The translations under genes and the position numbers were made by a program. Below the pieces are notes generated by a model. That model was not told the DNA's origin. It did no database searches and saw only the letters and a list, made by a program, of their open reading frames with translations. Below are positions 1 through 6,118 of a DNA stretch of 7,079 nt, piece by piece (within the stretch, counting starts at the first letter, position 1; every line of letters starts with the position of its first letter). Source of the DNA: CALACW01 sp002431305 (GTDB lineage Bacteria > Bacillota > Clostridia > Oscillospirales > Acutalibacteraceae); assembly GCA_937890355.1 (NCBI GenBank), contig CALACW010000079.1, positions 1 to 7,079 of the forward strand, read 5' to 3'.

Positions 1-88
1 TATTATTCATATTACCGCAAGTCTCATGCGGGAAGACAATGTCTTCCCCTACAAAAGAATGTTTATATTTAAGAATGATAAATTATTG
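1..88 (-). mobile_element. MITE-like inverted-repeat element, partial copy 1 (inverted orientation)
   Basis: This stretch is the reverse complement of the left part of the complete copy at 5315-5550, with roughly nine differences over about 90 bases. The window edge cuts it off. It contains the 25-bp palindromic arm at 29-53, the conserved segment CCGCAAGTCTCATG just before it, and an outer AT-rich terminus (GATAAATTATTG, 77-88). The terminus stops directly at the stop codon of the dockerin gene. No coding sequence in it looks real. Confidence 0.7.
29..53. repeat. Palindromic arm of the element, copy 1
   Basis: A 25-bp arm reading CGGGAAGACAATG then TCTTCCCCTACA. Within it GGGAAGACA and TGTCTTCCC are self-complementary around one central base. 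The same arm, or its reverse complement, recurs at 4563-4587, 4688-4712, 5353-5377 and 5479-5503, and begins again at 7072. Confidence 0.85.
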
Positions 89-89
89 T

Positions 90-1574
90 TTACCTTTTAT
101 ACGAGTCTCCCGTTATCGATATATTCGACACATACATCGTTCTGCCCCAGTCTATACCGCACTGTCTGTCCCAGTTGCATTCGGCGACAACTATCATATC
201 GTCGTCTGCCGTGATATATCCAGAGTACGGGCTGTAACCGGTTATTTCGCCCTTTTTTATCTTCGCTATTACGAAAACTGAGTGGTGGGGCAGGACGCGG
301 AGATAATCTCCGACCTCGATTTTGCTCTTGTCCGAGAAATAATTATATTTTTTGCCCGAGCCGTAGACTTCGTTGCTCATCATTGCGGCAAATCCGGCGC
401 ACTGCCCCTTGCACGACGCGGGGTACGTCGGCAGGCTGTGGTCGCAGGGAATCTCCGAGACGTACGGGTACTTACTGCTTTTTGCGTTGTTGTTATAATA
501 ATATCCCGCGGGGTACTTTTTCGACAGGGCGATAATCTTTTTCTGAATATCTGTTACGACCGTCGCGCCGTAAGCGAGTTCGTAATCTCCCGCCGTGTAT
601 TTAATAACGGCAAATCCCGCTTTTTCAGCCGTTACAACGCCGTCGGATGTTACGGAAGCGATTGAATTATCCGACGATGTCCATTCGCCCTTTATGCCTC
701 TGAATACGACGTTGGCGTTAAACTCCTTTTTGTCGCCGACGGACATAAAACTCGACTCCGCGTTTGAAGATGACCAGTCGGTGCTCCATGACATAAACGC
801 GTTCGTGCATGAGGATGAGTCCGAGGAAACCGTGACGGTCGACTCGGTTACGAGGTATGACAGAAATTCGTCTCTGTCCATAGTCATATAGCTCGGCGAA
901 CCGGCGGCGCACGAGACGGAATCCTCCTCGTTATAGAACCAGATTTCGTTTGTTTCGTCGTCCGCTTCTTCCAGTTTGAAATATCTTTTTACCCCGTCCC
1001 CGGTCATGTAAAATGTGCCGTTTTCGTCGGAATTTATGTCGGATTCAATCGCCTGGGCAAGATAATTGTCGTTAATATATACAAGATAAATGCCGAACCG
1101 TTTGCAGTAGTGAATTTTTTCGAGTCCGTTTATCTGTGTGTTGTAAAAACAAACCCATTTGCCAAGCTCGTCCTTGCCCTCGAGCGCTTTAACCGGGCTG
1201 AGCGCGGTTAAATTTTCGAGCTTTGCACAATAGCGCAGAATGAGTCTCGCGTCTGCCGCCGTAACCTTGCCGTCGCCGTTCGCGTCGGCGTAAAGCGTAA
1301 CCCCGACAGTGCCCGCAGACGCGATTTTCGCCGACAGTCTCAGCGTTATGCGTGCGTCGGATGCCGAAACTTTACCGTCGCCGTCAACGTCGCCCGTGCG
1401 GACGGCGTTTTCGTCGTCTTCGTCAGGCTCGCCGATATCCGTTGCCGGCTCTCCGTAATCCGACGTGCTCTCCTCTCCGTAAACTGACGTAAAATCCTCA
1501 ATTGCGGACGCACTCAAAGAAAATGCGGACAGCATCAAAATCATTGACAGAAAAATACATAAAATCCTTTTCAT
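90..1574 (-). CDS. Secreted dockerin / BIG2 / CHAP-like cysteine hydrolase protein
   Basis: A 494-residue exported protein. Residues 1-24 form a signal peptide (MKR start, hydrophobic core, ASA before the probable cleavage site). After an acidic Glu/Asp/Pro-rich linker comes a type I dockerin-like pair of calcium loops at about 61-84 (D62, D64, D66, D73) and 96-119 (D97, N99, D101, D108), each followed by the usual helix. Residues about 121-250 are not recognised. Residues about 275-340 fit a BIG2 bacterial Ig-like domain (VGDKKEFNA, WTSSDNSIASV, DGVVTAEKAG). The C-terminal part, about 345-494, has the order expected for a CHAP/NlpC-type cysteine amidase or peptidase: C392 in GQCAGFA, H430/H431 before SVFVIAKI, and E465/N467 in AECNWD. 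By family knowledge dockerins bind cohesins on scaffoldins, so it may dock onto an extracellular complex. Whether it cleaves peptidoglycan or protein is not visible. It has its own promoter at 1606-1634. Confidence 0.8.
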   Translation of the reverse strand: MKRILCIFLSMILMLSAFSLSASAIEDFTSVYGEESTSDYGEPATDIGEPDEDDENAVRTGDVDGDGKVSASDARITLRLSAKIASAGTVGVTLYADANGDGKVTAADARLILRYCAKLENLTALSPVKALEGKDELGKWVCFYNTQINGLEKIHYCKRFGIYLVYINDNYLAQAIESDINSDENGTFYMTGDGVKRYFKLEEADDETNEIWFYNEEDSVSCAAGSPSYMTMDRDEFLSYLVTESTVTVSSDSSSCTNAFMSWSTDWSSSNAESSFMSVGDKKEFNANVVFRGIKGEWTSSDNSIASVTSDGVVTAEKAGFAVIKYTAGDYELAYGATVVTDIQKKIIALSKKYPAGYYYNNNAKSSKYPYVSEIPCDHSLPTYPASCKGQCAGFAAMMSNEVYGSGKKYNYFSDKSKIEVGDYLRVLPHHSVFVIAKIKKGEITGYSPYSGYITADDDMIVVAECNWDRQCGIDWGRTMYVSNISITGDSYKR

Positions 1575-1577
1575 AAA

Positions 1578-1583
1578 ATCACC
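1578..1583 (-). promoter_or_regulatory. Weak ribosome-binding site of the dockerin gene
   Basis: GGTGAT on the minus strand lies 3 bases before the ATG at 1574. It is a poor, closely spaced match compared with the AAGGAG sites of the other genes here. The start is still supported by the signal peptide that begins at this ATG. Confidence 0.45.
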
Positions 1584-1605
1584 GTTTAAAGTTTATTCTT
1601 TAGTT

Positions 1606-1634
1606 ATCTTACCATTTTTATATAATAATGTCAA
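1606..1634 (-). promoter_or_regulatory. Sigma-A promoter of the dockerin gene
   Basis: On the minus strand TTGACA (1634-1629), a 17-base spacer and TAAGAT (1611-1606) form a near-consensus vegetative promoter. TG one base before the -10 gives an extended -10. Transcription would start near 1600, leaving a leader of about 25 bases. Confidence 0.8.
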
Positions 1635-1661
1635 TATGTAAACCGCTTCCTTTTCTTTTTA

Positions 1662-1690
1662 TTGACACGCGGAGATATTAAATATATAAT
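1662..1690 (+). promoter_or_regulatory. Consensus sigma-A promoter of the MBL-PHP operon
   Basis: TTGACA (1662-1667), exactly 17 bases, then TATAAT (1685-1690): a perfect consensus vegetative promoter. Expected start of transcription is about 1697, giving a leader of about 27 bases. It is divergent from the dockerin promoter, with 27 bp between the two -35 boxes. No clear operator was found, so strong constitutive expression is the simplest reading. Confidence 0.85.
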
Positions 1691-1711
1691 TGTATTATAT
1701 ATAAATAGTAC

Positions 1712-1717
1712 AAGGAG
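1712..1717 (+). promoter_or_regulatory. Ribosome-binding site of the MBL gene
   Basis: AAGGAG lies 6 bases before the ATG at 1724. This is a strong, well-spaced site that fixes the start codon. Confidence 0.9.
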
Positions 1718-1723
1718 ACTGTT

Positions 1724-3028
1724 ATGACTGTAAGCGATTTTTTTGCCGTTTTAGATGTTAACAAATTCGGAGCGGACGCGTCCGGGGTTTTAAACTGCGG
1801 TGCCGGAATGAGCCTTGAAACCGGGGAAAACGGCGGGGACGACGACTCGTTTATGATTGTACGTTCCGGCGTCGACGGCAAAGTTTTCAAAAAATTCTTA
1901 AAAAATATAGAAAATACAGGCAGGAAAGAAGCTTTTCACAGAGAATTTAACGGCAATATTTTTTCCCAATTCGAAAACGGAGAGCATTATATATATACAT
2001 ATTATATCGACTCTTTAGGCGAGGCAAGAATTATTCTCGACAATTCGACCGACTGCCCGTTGACCGAAGCCGACAACAGAAGCGAGGAGCAGAGAGAGGG
2101 TACCGCGCTTATGCAGTTTTCATTGAAATACGGAAAAATGATTCCCGGCTTCAGCTGTGACTGCGGTATGCTCTACGCGTTAAGGCTCCGCGACAACTCC
2201 GTTATCATTATCGACGGCGGAGAGCGCGAACAGGCGACCGAGGACGCGTGCGATGAATTCATGCAGAGGCTTTACGACCTTACGAATACCGAAAAGGGCG
2301 GAAAAATCAGGGTTTCGGCATATCTCTGCACGCACAACCACGACGACCATATGGACTTTTTTATAAAGCTTTTAAGACGTGAAAAGGACGTTCTCGTCCT
2401 CGAAAGAGTTATGTTCAACATCCCGTCGCGCACACTTCTCGGCTACTGTCGGGACAATCCGTGCACGGACGAATTGAGAAAACGAATTAAAAAATACGCG
2501 CCCGAAGCAAAATACATTAAAGTTCACACGGGTCAGACTTTCAAATTCCCCGATATGAGAATCGAAATTCTCACGACGCACGAGGATATTCTGCCCCGTT
2601 CGCCGAGAGCGGGCGGAGACGACGTTTACAGAAGCATTAACGAAACTACGACGATTTATTCGATAACGTTCGACGACACGACGGTTATTTTCCTCGGTGA
2701 CGCTGAGGACGTAAACGGCGAAAATCTTATAAATATATACGGCAGGAATTTCCTTTCGTGCGAATACCTCCAGTGCGCGCACCACTTAATAAACGACGAC
2801 AGAAATATTTATTCGAATATAAAAGCGCGTAAAATTCTGATTCCGCAGTCGAGATTCATAGGCGGCACGACCGAGGTTGACAACACGAGATATCTTACCG
2901 ACCTTTTCGGCGCAGAAAATATGTTCTACGCAGGCGACTGCACATACGTTTTCACCGTCGTTAACGGCGCGGAAACGATTTCGAGATACGAACAAAAAGG
3001 ATATTATTATGACAACAGCGAATTTTAA
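1724..3028 (+). CDS. Metallo-beta-lactamase-fold hydrolase, ComEC-like
   Basis: A 434-residue protein with no signal peptide or membrane segment, so probably cytoplasmic. The catalytic half is a metallo-beta-lactamase fold: IIIDGG at 162-166, the metal motif THNHDDH at 203-209 (H204, H206, D208, H209), GDAE at 325-328 after the hydrophobic strand VIFL, and AHH at 352-354. The FLGDAE plus AHH combination resembles the soluble hydrolase part of ComEC/Rec2-type proteins, some of which act on phosphodiesters. Residues 1 to about 140 form an extra N-terminal region I do not recognise. The gene is first in an operon with the PHP hydrolase, 26 bases upstream of it, under a consensus promoter. The fold and intact metal ligands are visible. 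The substrate is not, and a nucleic-acid or phosphoester substrate is only an inference. Confidence 0.85.
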   Translation: MTVSDFFAVLDVNKFGADASGVLNCGAGMSLETGENGGDDDSFMIVRSGVDGKVFKKFLKNIENTGRKEAFHREFNGNIFSQFENGEHYIYTYYIDSLGEARIILDNSTDCPLTEADNRSEEQREGTALMQFSLKYGKMIPGFSCDCGMLYALRLRDNSVIIIDGGEREQATEDACDEFMQRLYDLTNTEKGGKIRVSAYLCTHNHDDHMDFFIKLLRREKDVLVLERVMFNIPSRTLLGYCRDNPCTDELRKRIKKYAPEAKYIKVHTGQTFKFPDMRIEILTTHEDILPRSPRAGGDDVYRSINETTTIYSITFDDTTVIFLGDAEDVNGENLINIYGRNFLSCEYLQCAHHLINDDRNIYSNIKARKILIPQSRFIGGTTEVDNTRYLTDLFGAENMFYAGDCTYVFTVVNGAETISRYEQKGYYYDNSEF

Positions 3029-3030
3029 AA

Positions 3031-3047
3031 AAGGAGAAACGGTGGGG
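3031..3047 (+). promoter_or_regulatory. Ribosome-binding region of the PHP gene
   Basis: AAGGAG at 3031-3036 follows the MBL stop directly but lies 18 bases from the ATG at 3055, longer than usual. A second purine-rich stretch, GGTGGGG at 3041-3047, is 7 bases from the ATG and may be the working site. No in-frame ATG, GTG or TTG lies between them, so 3055 stays the best start. Confidence 0.5.
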
Positions 3048-3054
3048 TTCTGCG

Positions 3055-4449
3055 ATGGGTTTTGAAAGAAGAAGCGAGCTTTGGGATTACGACGTTTTTC
3101 CGAAAGTTTTAGTAACAAAAAAGGAATCGGAAATACACATCCGTCCGTCGGGCGGTAAAAAATTATTTATATCGGGTAATGAATATTCAGCCGTCATAAC
3201 GTGGCTCAACGGCGGATCTATATTCGCGCACCCCGCGTCGGGTATACGAATTGAATGCGGCGTTATACCGTCGGCGGACGGAGAAATGACAATTCCCGTT
3301 TCACTCCCCGAGGAGGGCGAGTACAGAATCGCAATAGAATACGCAGAACATAAAAGCGAGGTTTTCGCGGTCTATGCGGTAAATGAAGACCTCAGGGGTA
3401 TGTATCCGTTTATGGGCGATCTGCACGTTCACTCGAACATGTCCGACGGTAACGAGGAACCCGAAGCTGTCGCGGCAATGTACCGTTCGCACGGCTGCGA
3501 TTTCATGGCGATAACAGACCACCGCAGATATTACCCGTCGTTAAGAGCGATTGAAAGCTATAAAAACATTCCGACAGAGCTGACTCTCGTTCCGGGCGAG
3601 GAGGTTCATCTTCCGCCTATAAACGGGTTTACCGTTGATCCTCATACGATAAATTTCGGAGGCGAATACTCGATAAACTCACTCGTCGAGGATACGGCTG
3701 TTAAGGAAGTCGGTAAGGATAAAAAATTCCGCTCGATAAGGGACGACTGCCCCGACGTTATGACGAGAGAACAGTTTACGGAGAAAATGACCGCGCTTGC
3801 GAAAAATATTAAGGTTCCCGAAAAAATCGACCCGCTTACGGCTTCGACTCTCAAATGGATTTACGACGAGATAAGAAACGCGGGCGGACTCGCTGTTTTC
3901 CCGCATCCGAATTGGATAGTGCAGAACTGCTTTCATGACTCGGACGTTCTCAACGACTGGCTTGTCGAAAATAAGATTTTCGACGCGTTCGAGGTTCTCG
4001 GGGGCGAAAACTATTTTGAGCAGAACGGTTTTCAGACGGTCAGATATTATGAGGACATGGCGAGAGGATATAAGTACCCGGTAGTCGGCAGTACCGACAG
4101 CCACAACTGCACGCCTGAAAACAGAAACGCATACATCTGCTCGACAATAGTATTTTCACCCGAAAATGAGCGGAAAGCGATTATCGACTCGATCAAGAAT
4201 TTCAGAAGCGTTGCGGTCGACACAATAAGCAAAGAATTCAGACTCGTGGGCGAAATGCGCTATGTCCGCTACGGCTGTTTCCTTTTAAAAAATTATTTTC
4301 CCCTGCACGACGACGCGTGTTTTGAAGAGGGCAGGCTGATGAAACAGGCGGTTTACGGCACGGACGGGGAAAAGAGAGAAGCCGTCGATACGCTTAGGGT
4401 TATCAACGGCAGAATGAAGAGAATAAGGGAGAAATATTTCGATTTTTAA
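3055..4449 (+). CDS. PHP-domain metal-dependent hydrolase with N-terminal beta domain
   Basis: A 464-residue soluble protein. Residues 1 to about 110 look like an all-beta, Ig-like domain (alternating hydrophobic strands, ending EVFAVYAV). From 121 on is a PHP (polymerase and histidinol phosphatase) domain with its metal ligands in order: GDLHVHSNMSDG (H124, H126, D131), ITDH (D155, H156), GEEVH (E182/E183), FPHP (H284) and STDSH (D348, H350). All expected motif positions are filled, so it should be an active metal-dependent phosphoesterase or related hydrolase. Residues about 390-464 form a helical C-terminal tail. It is much longer than the simplest PHP phosphatases because of the N-terminal domain. 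Being co-transcribed with the MBL hydrolase suggests two steps on one substrate or substrate class, but nothing in the sequence names that substrate. Confidence 0.85.
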   Translation: MGFERRSELWDYDVFPKVLVTKKESEIHIRPSGGKKLFISGNEYSAVITWLNGGSIFAHPASGIRIECGVIPSADGEMTIPVSLPEEGEYRIAIEYAEHKSEVFAVYAVNEDLRGMYPFMGDLHVHSNMSDGNEEPEAVAAMYRSHGCDFMAITDHRRYYPSLRAIESYKNIPTELTLVPGEEVHLPPINGFTVDPHTINFGGEYSINSLVEDTAVKEVGKDKKFRSIRDDCPDVMTREQFTEKMTALAKNIKVPEKIDPLTASTLKWIYDEIRNAGGLAVFPHPNWIVQNCFHDSDVLNDWLVENKIFDAFEVLGGENYFEQNGFQTVRYYEDMARGYKYPVVGSTDSHNCTPENRNAYICSTIVFSPENERKAIIDSIKNFRSVAVDTISKEFRLVGEMRYVRYGCFLLKNYFPLHDDACFEEGRLMKQAVYGTDGEKREAVDTLRVINGRMKRIREKYFDF

Positions 4450-4479
4450 CATCCCCCATTATAAAAAGATATAAAAAAT

Positions 4480-4520
4480 ATCGTCGAATCGGTCAGTTTC
4501 GATTCGGCGATGTTTTTTTT
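4480..4520 (+). terminator. Rho-independent terminator of the MBL-PHP operon, probably bidirectional
   Basis: Stem ATCGTCGAATCG (4480-4491) pairs with CGATTCGGCGAT (4500-4511) over 12 bp with one G-U pair and an 8-base loop. Eight T follow at 4513-4520. Six A at 4473-4478 sit on the other side, so the same hairpin has a U-tract on the minus strand. It could therefore also stop transcripts of the convergent 148-residue gene. Confidence 0.9.
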
Positions 4521-4530
4521 GTTGACGAAC

Positions 4531-4735
4531 TGGTTTATTATTTTTAAACACAGACATTATTTTGTAGGGGAAGACATTGTCTTCCCGCATGAGACTTACG
4601 GTTTTATCAATAATAAATTTGCGTCAGCAATATAAAATTTCCGGGTTTTTGAAGGCAAAATTATAATTAAAATCTCTGCCTTTACCCCGGGAAGACAATG
4701 TCTTCCCCTACATATTTTGTCTGCGCTTTACAATA
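4531..4735 (+). mobile_element. MITE-like inverted-repeat element, copy 2
   Basis: The 150-bp core at 4563-4712 matches the core of copy 3 (5353-5503) nearly base for base, differing mainly in a short AT-rich stretch near 4661-4678. Its two 25-bp arms (4563-4587 and 4688-4712) are exact reverse complements of each other, and each is itself palindromic. Outside the core the left flank is still recognisable (about 30 of 40 bases shared with copy 3). The right flank is poorly conserved, so the outer ends are uncertain. There is no credible reading frame. The rest of the stretch between genes (4450-4816) holds the operon terminator and a small hairpin at 4736-4755. Confidence 0.75.
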
Positions 4736-4755
4736 ATAAATCCGTCAGGATTTAT
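4736..4755 (-). terminator. Small hairpin downstream of the 148-residue gene, weak terminator candidate
   Basis: ATAAATCC (4736-4743) and GGATTTAT (4748-4755) pair over 8 bp with a 4-base loop. Read on the minus strand it lies 61 bases after the gene's stop codon and is followed only by a mixed TATTG stretch rather than a clean U-run. It could terminate or protect the message, but the support is thin. Confidence 0.3.
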
Positions 4756-4816
4756 CCCCTCTTCACTCGGGATGTTTACAGTCTGCGATCCGGGCGTTTT
4801 TAATATCCCTTTTCAG

Positions 4817-5263
4817 TTAAAAGCAGCCGAGATATGCTTTCATCCTCTGCGCGTTGTTTTCCTCCGCTGTAATGAGCTCGTAACCTATCGCCTTGATATT
4901 CTGCGGAATATCTCCGTACTCCTTGAGCGTTCTCGTCATATCGATAACGCCCATGATACTGCCCTGAATCATCATTTCGGCAATCTTGTCGGGCGTTTTG
5001 TTGAACAGCGTGTTCATAACCGTGCCCGTTTTTACGCCCATTTTTGACATCGCGGAATTATCCTTCGGTTTTTCGGACATGTTTTCAAGCTCGGCGGCGG
5101 CTTTACCGCTTATTGATTCGTACTGTTTTTTCTGCGTTTTAAGGTCGGATATCAGCCCGCTGTTCTCGGCGCGCTCGGTAACGTACGTTATCGAATCCTC
5201 CGCCATTTTCGCGTTCTGATAGACCTTGTTTAAAAAATCGGTATTTTTTGCATTATCGGACAT
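4817..5263 (-). CDS. 148-residue helical protein, function unknown
   Basis: I do not recognise this gene securely. The protein is short, soluble and almost entirely predicted helical by eye: about 8-34, 36-64, 71-88 and 92-116, with a last helix at about 120-145. Loops contain Pro or Gly (EKPKDNS at 64-70, GDIP at 117-120). There is no signal peptide or membrane segment. The pattern of amphipathic helices with spaced Glu resembles small four-helix-bundle proteins of the DUF2383/ferritin-like kind seen in clostridia, but I see no convincing metal-site set. The ATG at 5263 is preceded by AAAGGAA at good spacing, and the frame is open and clean. The gene stands alone, convergent with the PHP gene, with directly repeated element copies on both sides. 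Its ribosome site lies in a hairpin (5268-5310), so expression may be controlled after transcription. It reads the same way as dpaA-dpaB, about 280 bases downstream. Confidence 0.75.
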   Translation of the reverse strand: MSDNAKNTDFLNKVYQNAKMAEDSITYVTERAENSGLISDLKTQKKQYESISGKAAAELENMSEKPKDNSAMSKMGVKTGTVMNTLFNKTPDKIAEMMIQGSIMGVIDMTRTLKEYGDIPQNIKAIGYELITAEENNAQRMKAYLGCF

Positions 5264-5267
5264 AAAA

Positions 5268-5310
5268 AATCATTCCTTTCCCGATTATTTTTAGCGGGAA
5301 AGAAATGATT
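5268..5310 (-). promoter_or_regulatory. Leader hairpin burying the ribosome site of the 148-residue gene
   Basis: On the minus strand AATCATTTCTTTCCCG (5310-5295) pairs with CGGGAAAGGAATGATT (5283-5268) along all 16 positions, one of them G-U, around an 11-base loop. The downstream arm contains the Shine-Dalgarno AAAGGAA. It is followed by a run of T that ends at the ATG (5263). So it combines a masked ribosome site with terminator-like geometry. It could be a translational switch, an attenuator, or a terminator for read-through from dpaA-dpaB. Confidence 0.7.
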
Positions 5311-5314
5311 ATGC

Positions 5315-5550
5315 AAAAAATAATTTATCGTTCTTAAGCGTAAACATTCTTTTGTAGGGGAAGACATTGTCTTCCCGCATGAGACTTGCGGTTTTATCAA
5401 TAATAAATTTGCGTCAGCAATATGAAATTTCCGGGTTTTTGAAGGCAAAATCATATTTAATATTTTCTGCCTTTACCCCGGGAAGACAATGTCTTCCCCT
5501 ACATAATTTGTTCATTCCTTATAATTAATTTGTGCGATAAATTATTGTTT
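5315..5550 (+). mobile_element. MITE-like inverted-repeat element, copy 3 (complete)
   Basis: This is the best-defined copy, about 236 bp. The outer ends are inverted repeats: AAAAAATAATTTATCG at 5315-5330 and CGATAAATTATTGTTT at 5535-5550, with one mismatch. Inside them lie the 25-bp palindromic arms at 5353-5377 and 5479-5503 and an AT-rich centre. The right end (5535-5550) overlaps the last codons and stop of dpaB. No target-site duplication is clear. There is no transposase frame, so if mobile it would need help in trans. Confidence 0.75.
5496..5550 (+). repeat. 55-bp inverted repeat flanking dpaA-dpaB, left member
   Basis: These 55 bases are an exact reverse complement of 7025-7079, without a single mismatch. 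The match runs from the outer end of the element inwards and is cut only by the window edge, so the true repeat is probably longer. Confidence 0.9.
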
Positions 5551-6117
5551 TATCATCGGCTGTATCTGTCTGCCGTTCATTGCTTCAATCAGCGTATCGT
5601 ACGTCATTGAAAAATCCGCAACGAGCGAGTTCGGTTTATTTGTCGGATCGTCCTGTCCGTACGGGACGAAATATATATTCTTCGCGTTCTGGAGTGCGCC
5701 TATGTTTTTCGCCGCGTTCCCGAGCGCGTCGTTTGTTGAAACGGCGATTATCACGGGATTAGAATTTCTTAAATTCGATTTTGCCGAGAGCGTTACGGGC
5801 GTGTCGGCGATTCCCGAGGCGAGCTTTGCGAGCGTGTTGCCCGTGCAGGGCTCTATTATCAGCGCGTCGATTATTTTTTTAGGGCCTATCGGCTCCGCGC
5901 CGGTTAATGTGCGGATTATTTTCCTCGAGCATAAATTTTCGATTTTTTCGATATGCTCCTTTGCCCTCCCGAAACGGGTGTCCGTCGAATATGCGTTATA
6001 GGACATAATCGGCACGATTTCAACGCCGTGATTTATTAAATTTTCAATGCTTTCAATCGCTTTCGAAAATGTGCAGAACGAACCGCATATTGCAAATCCG
6101 ACTTTTATCGAGTCCAT
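5542..6117 (-). CDS. dpaB: Dipicolinate synthase subunit B
   Basis: A 191-residue flavoprotein-fold subunit (SpoVFB) of dipicolinate synthase. With subunit A it converts dihydroxytetrahydrodipicolinate, from the lysine pathway, to dipicolinic acid in the mother cell; the product goes into the spore core. The sequence closely follows the Bacillus subtilis protein as I remember it: VGFAICGSFCTF at 6-17, STDTRFG at 44-50, AEPIGPK at 74-80, IEPCTGNTLAKLA at 88-100, STNDALG at 127-133, and PYGQDDPTNKPNSLVA at 152-167. It starts 1 base after the dpaA stop, with AAGGAGGG inside the end of dpaA, so the two are translationally coupled. Its stop codon (5542-5544) lies inside the terminus of element copy 3, and the last residues (KQ) are encoded by that terminus. 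The C-terminus is somewhat shorter than the Bacillus one, but no catalytic motif is affected. Confidence 0.95.
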   Translation of the reverse strand: MDSIKVGFAICGSFCTFSKAIESIENLINHGVEIVPIMSYNAYSTDTRFGRAKEHIEKIENLCSRKIIRTLTGAEPIGPKKIIDALIIEPCTGNTLAKLASGIADTPVTLSAKSNLRNSNPVIIAVSTNDALGNAAKNIGALQNAKNIYFVPYGQDDPTNKPNSLVADFSMTYDTLIEAMNGRQIQPMIKQ

Positions 6118-6118
6118 G

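Noticed and set aside
29..53. Palindromic element arm as an intrinsic terminator for the dockerin gene
   Set aside because: The stem closes on a single central base and no T-run follows on either strand, so it does not fit a standard terminator, although it could still slow polymerase or protect RNA ends.
26..281. Short plus-strand reading frames near the window start
   Set aside because: They run through the repeat element or antisense to the dockerin gene, have no ribosome site, and show no recognisable protein pattern.
2372..2785. Long minus-strand frame inside the MBL gene
   Set aside because: It is the antisense shadow of a gene with clear metal motifs, its residue composition is unlike a real protein, and no ribosome site was found.
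5230..5454. Minus-strand frame of 74 residues across element copy 3
   Set aside because: It is translated repeat DNA overlapping the start of the 148-residue gene, with no ribosome site.
4563..5503. Repeated arms as a CRISPR array
   Set aside because: The repeats come in inverted pairs about 100 bp apart, and the intervening sequences are themselves conserved between copies, unlike spacers.
5504..5546. TATAAT-like stretches in the element flank as outward promoters for neighbouring genes
   Set aside because: No -35 box at a 16-18 base distance was found for the candidates on either strand.
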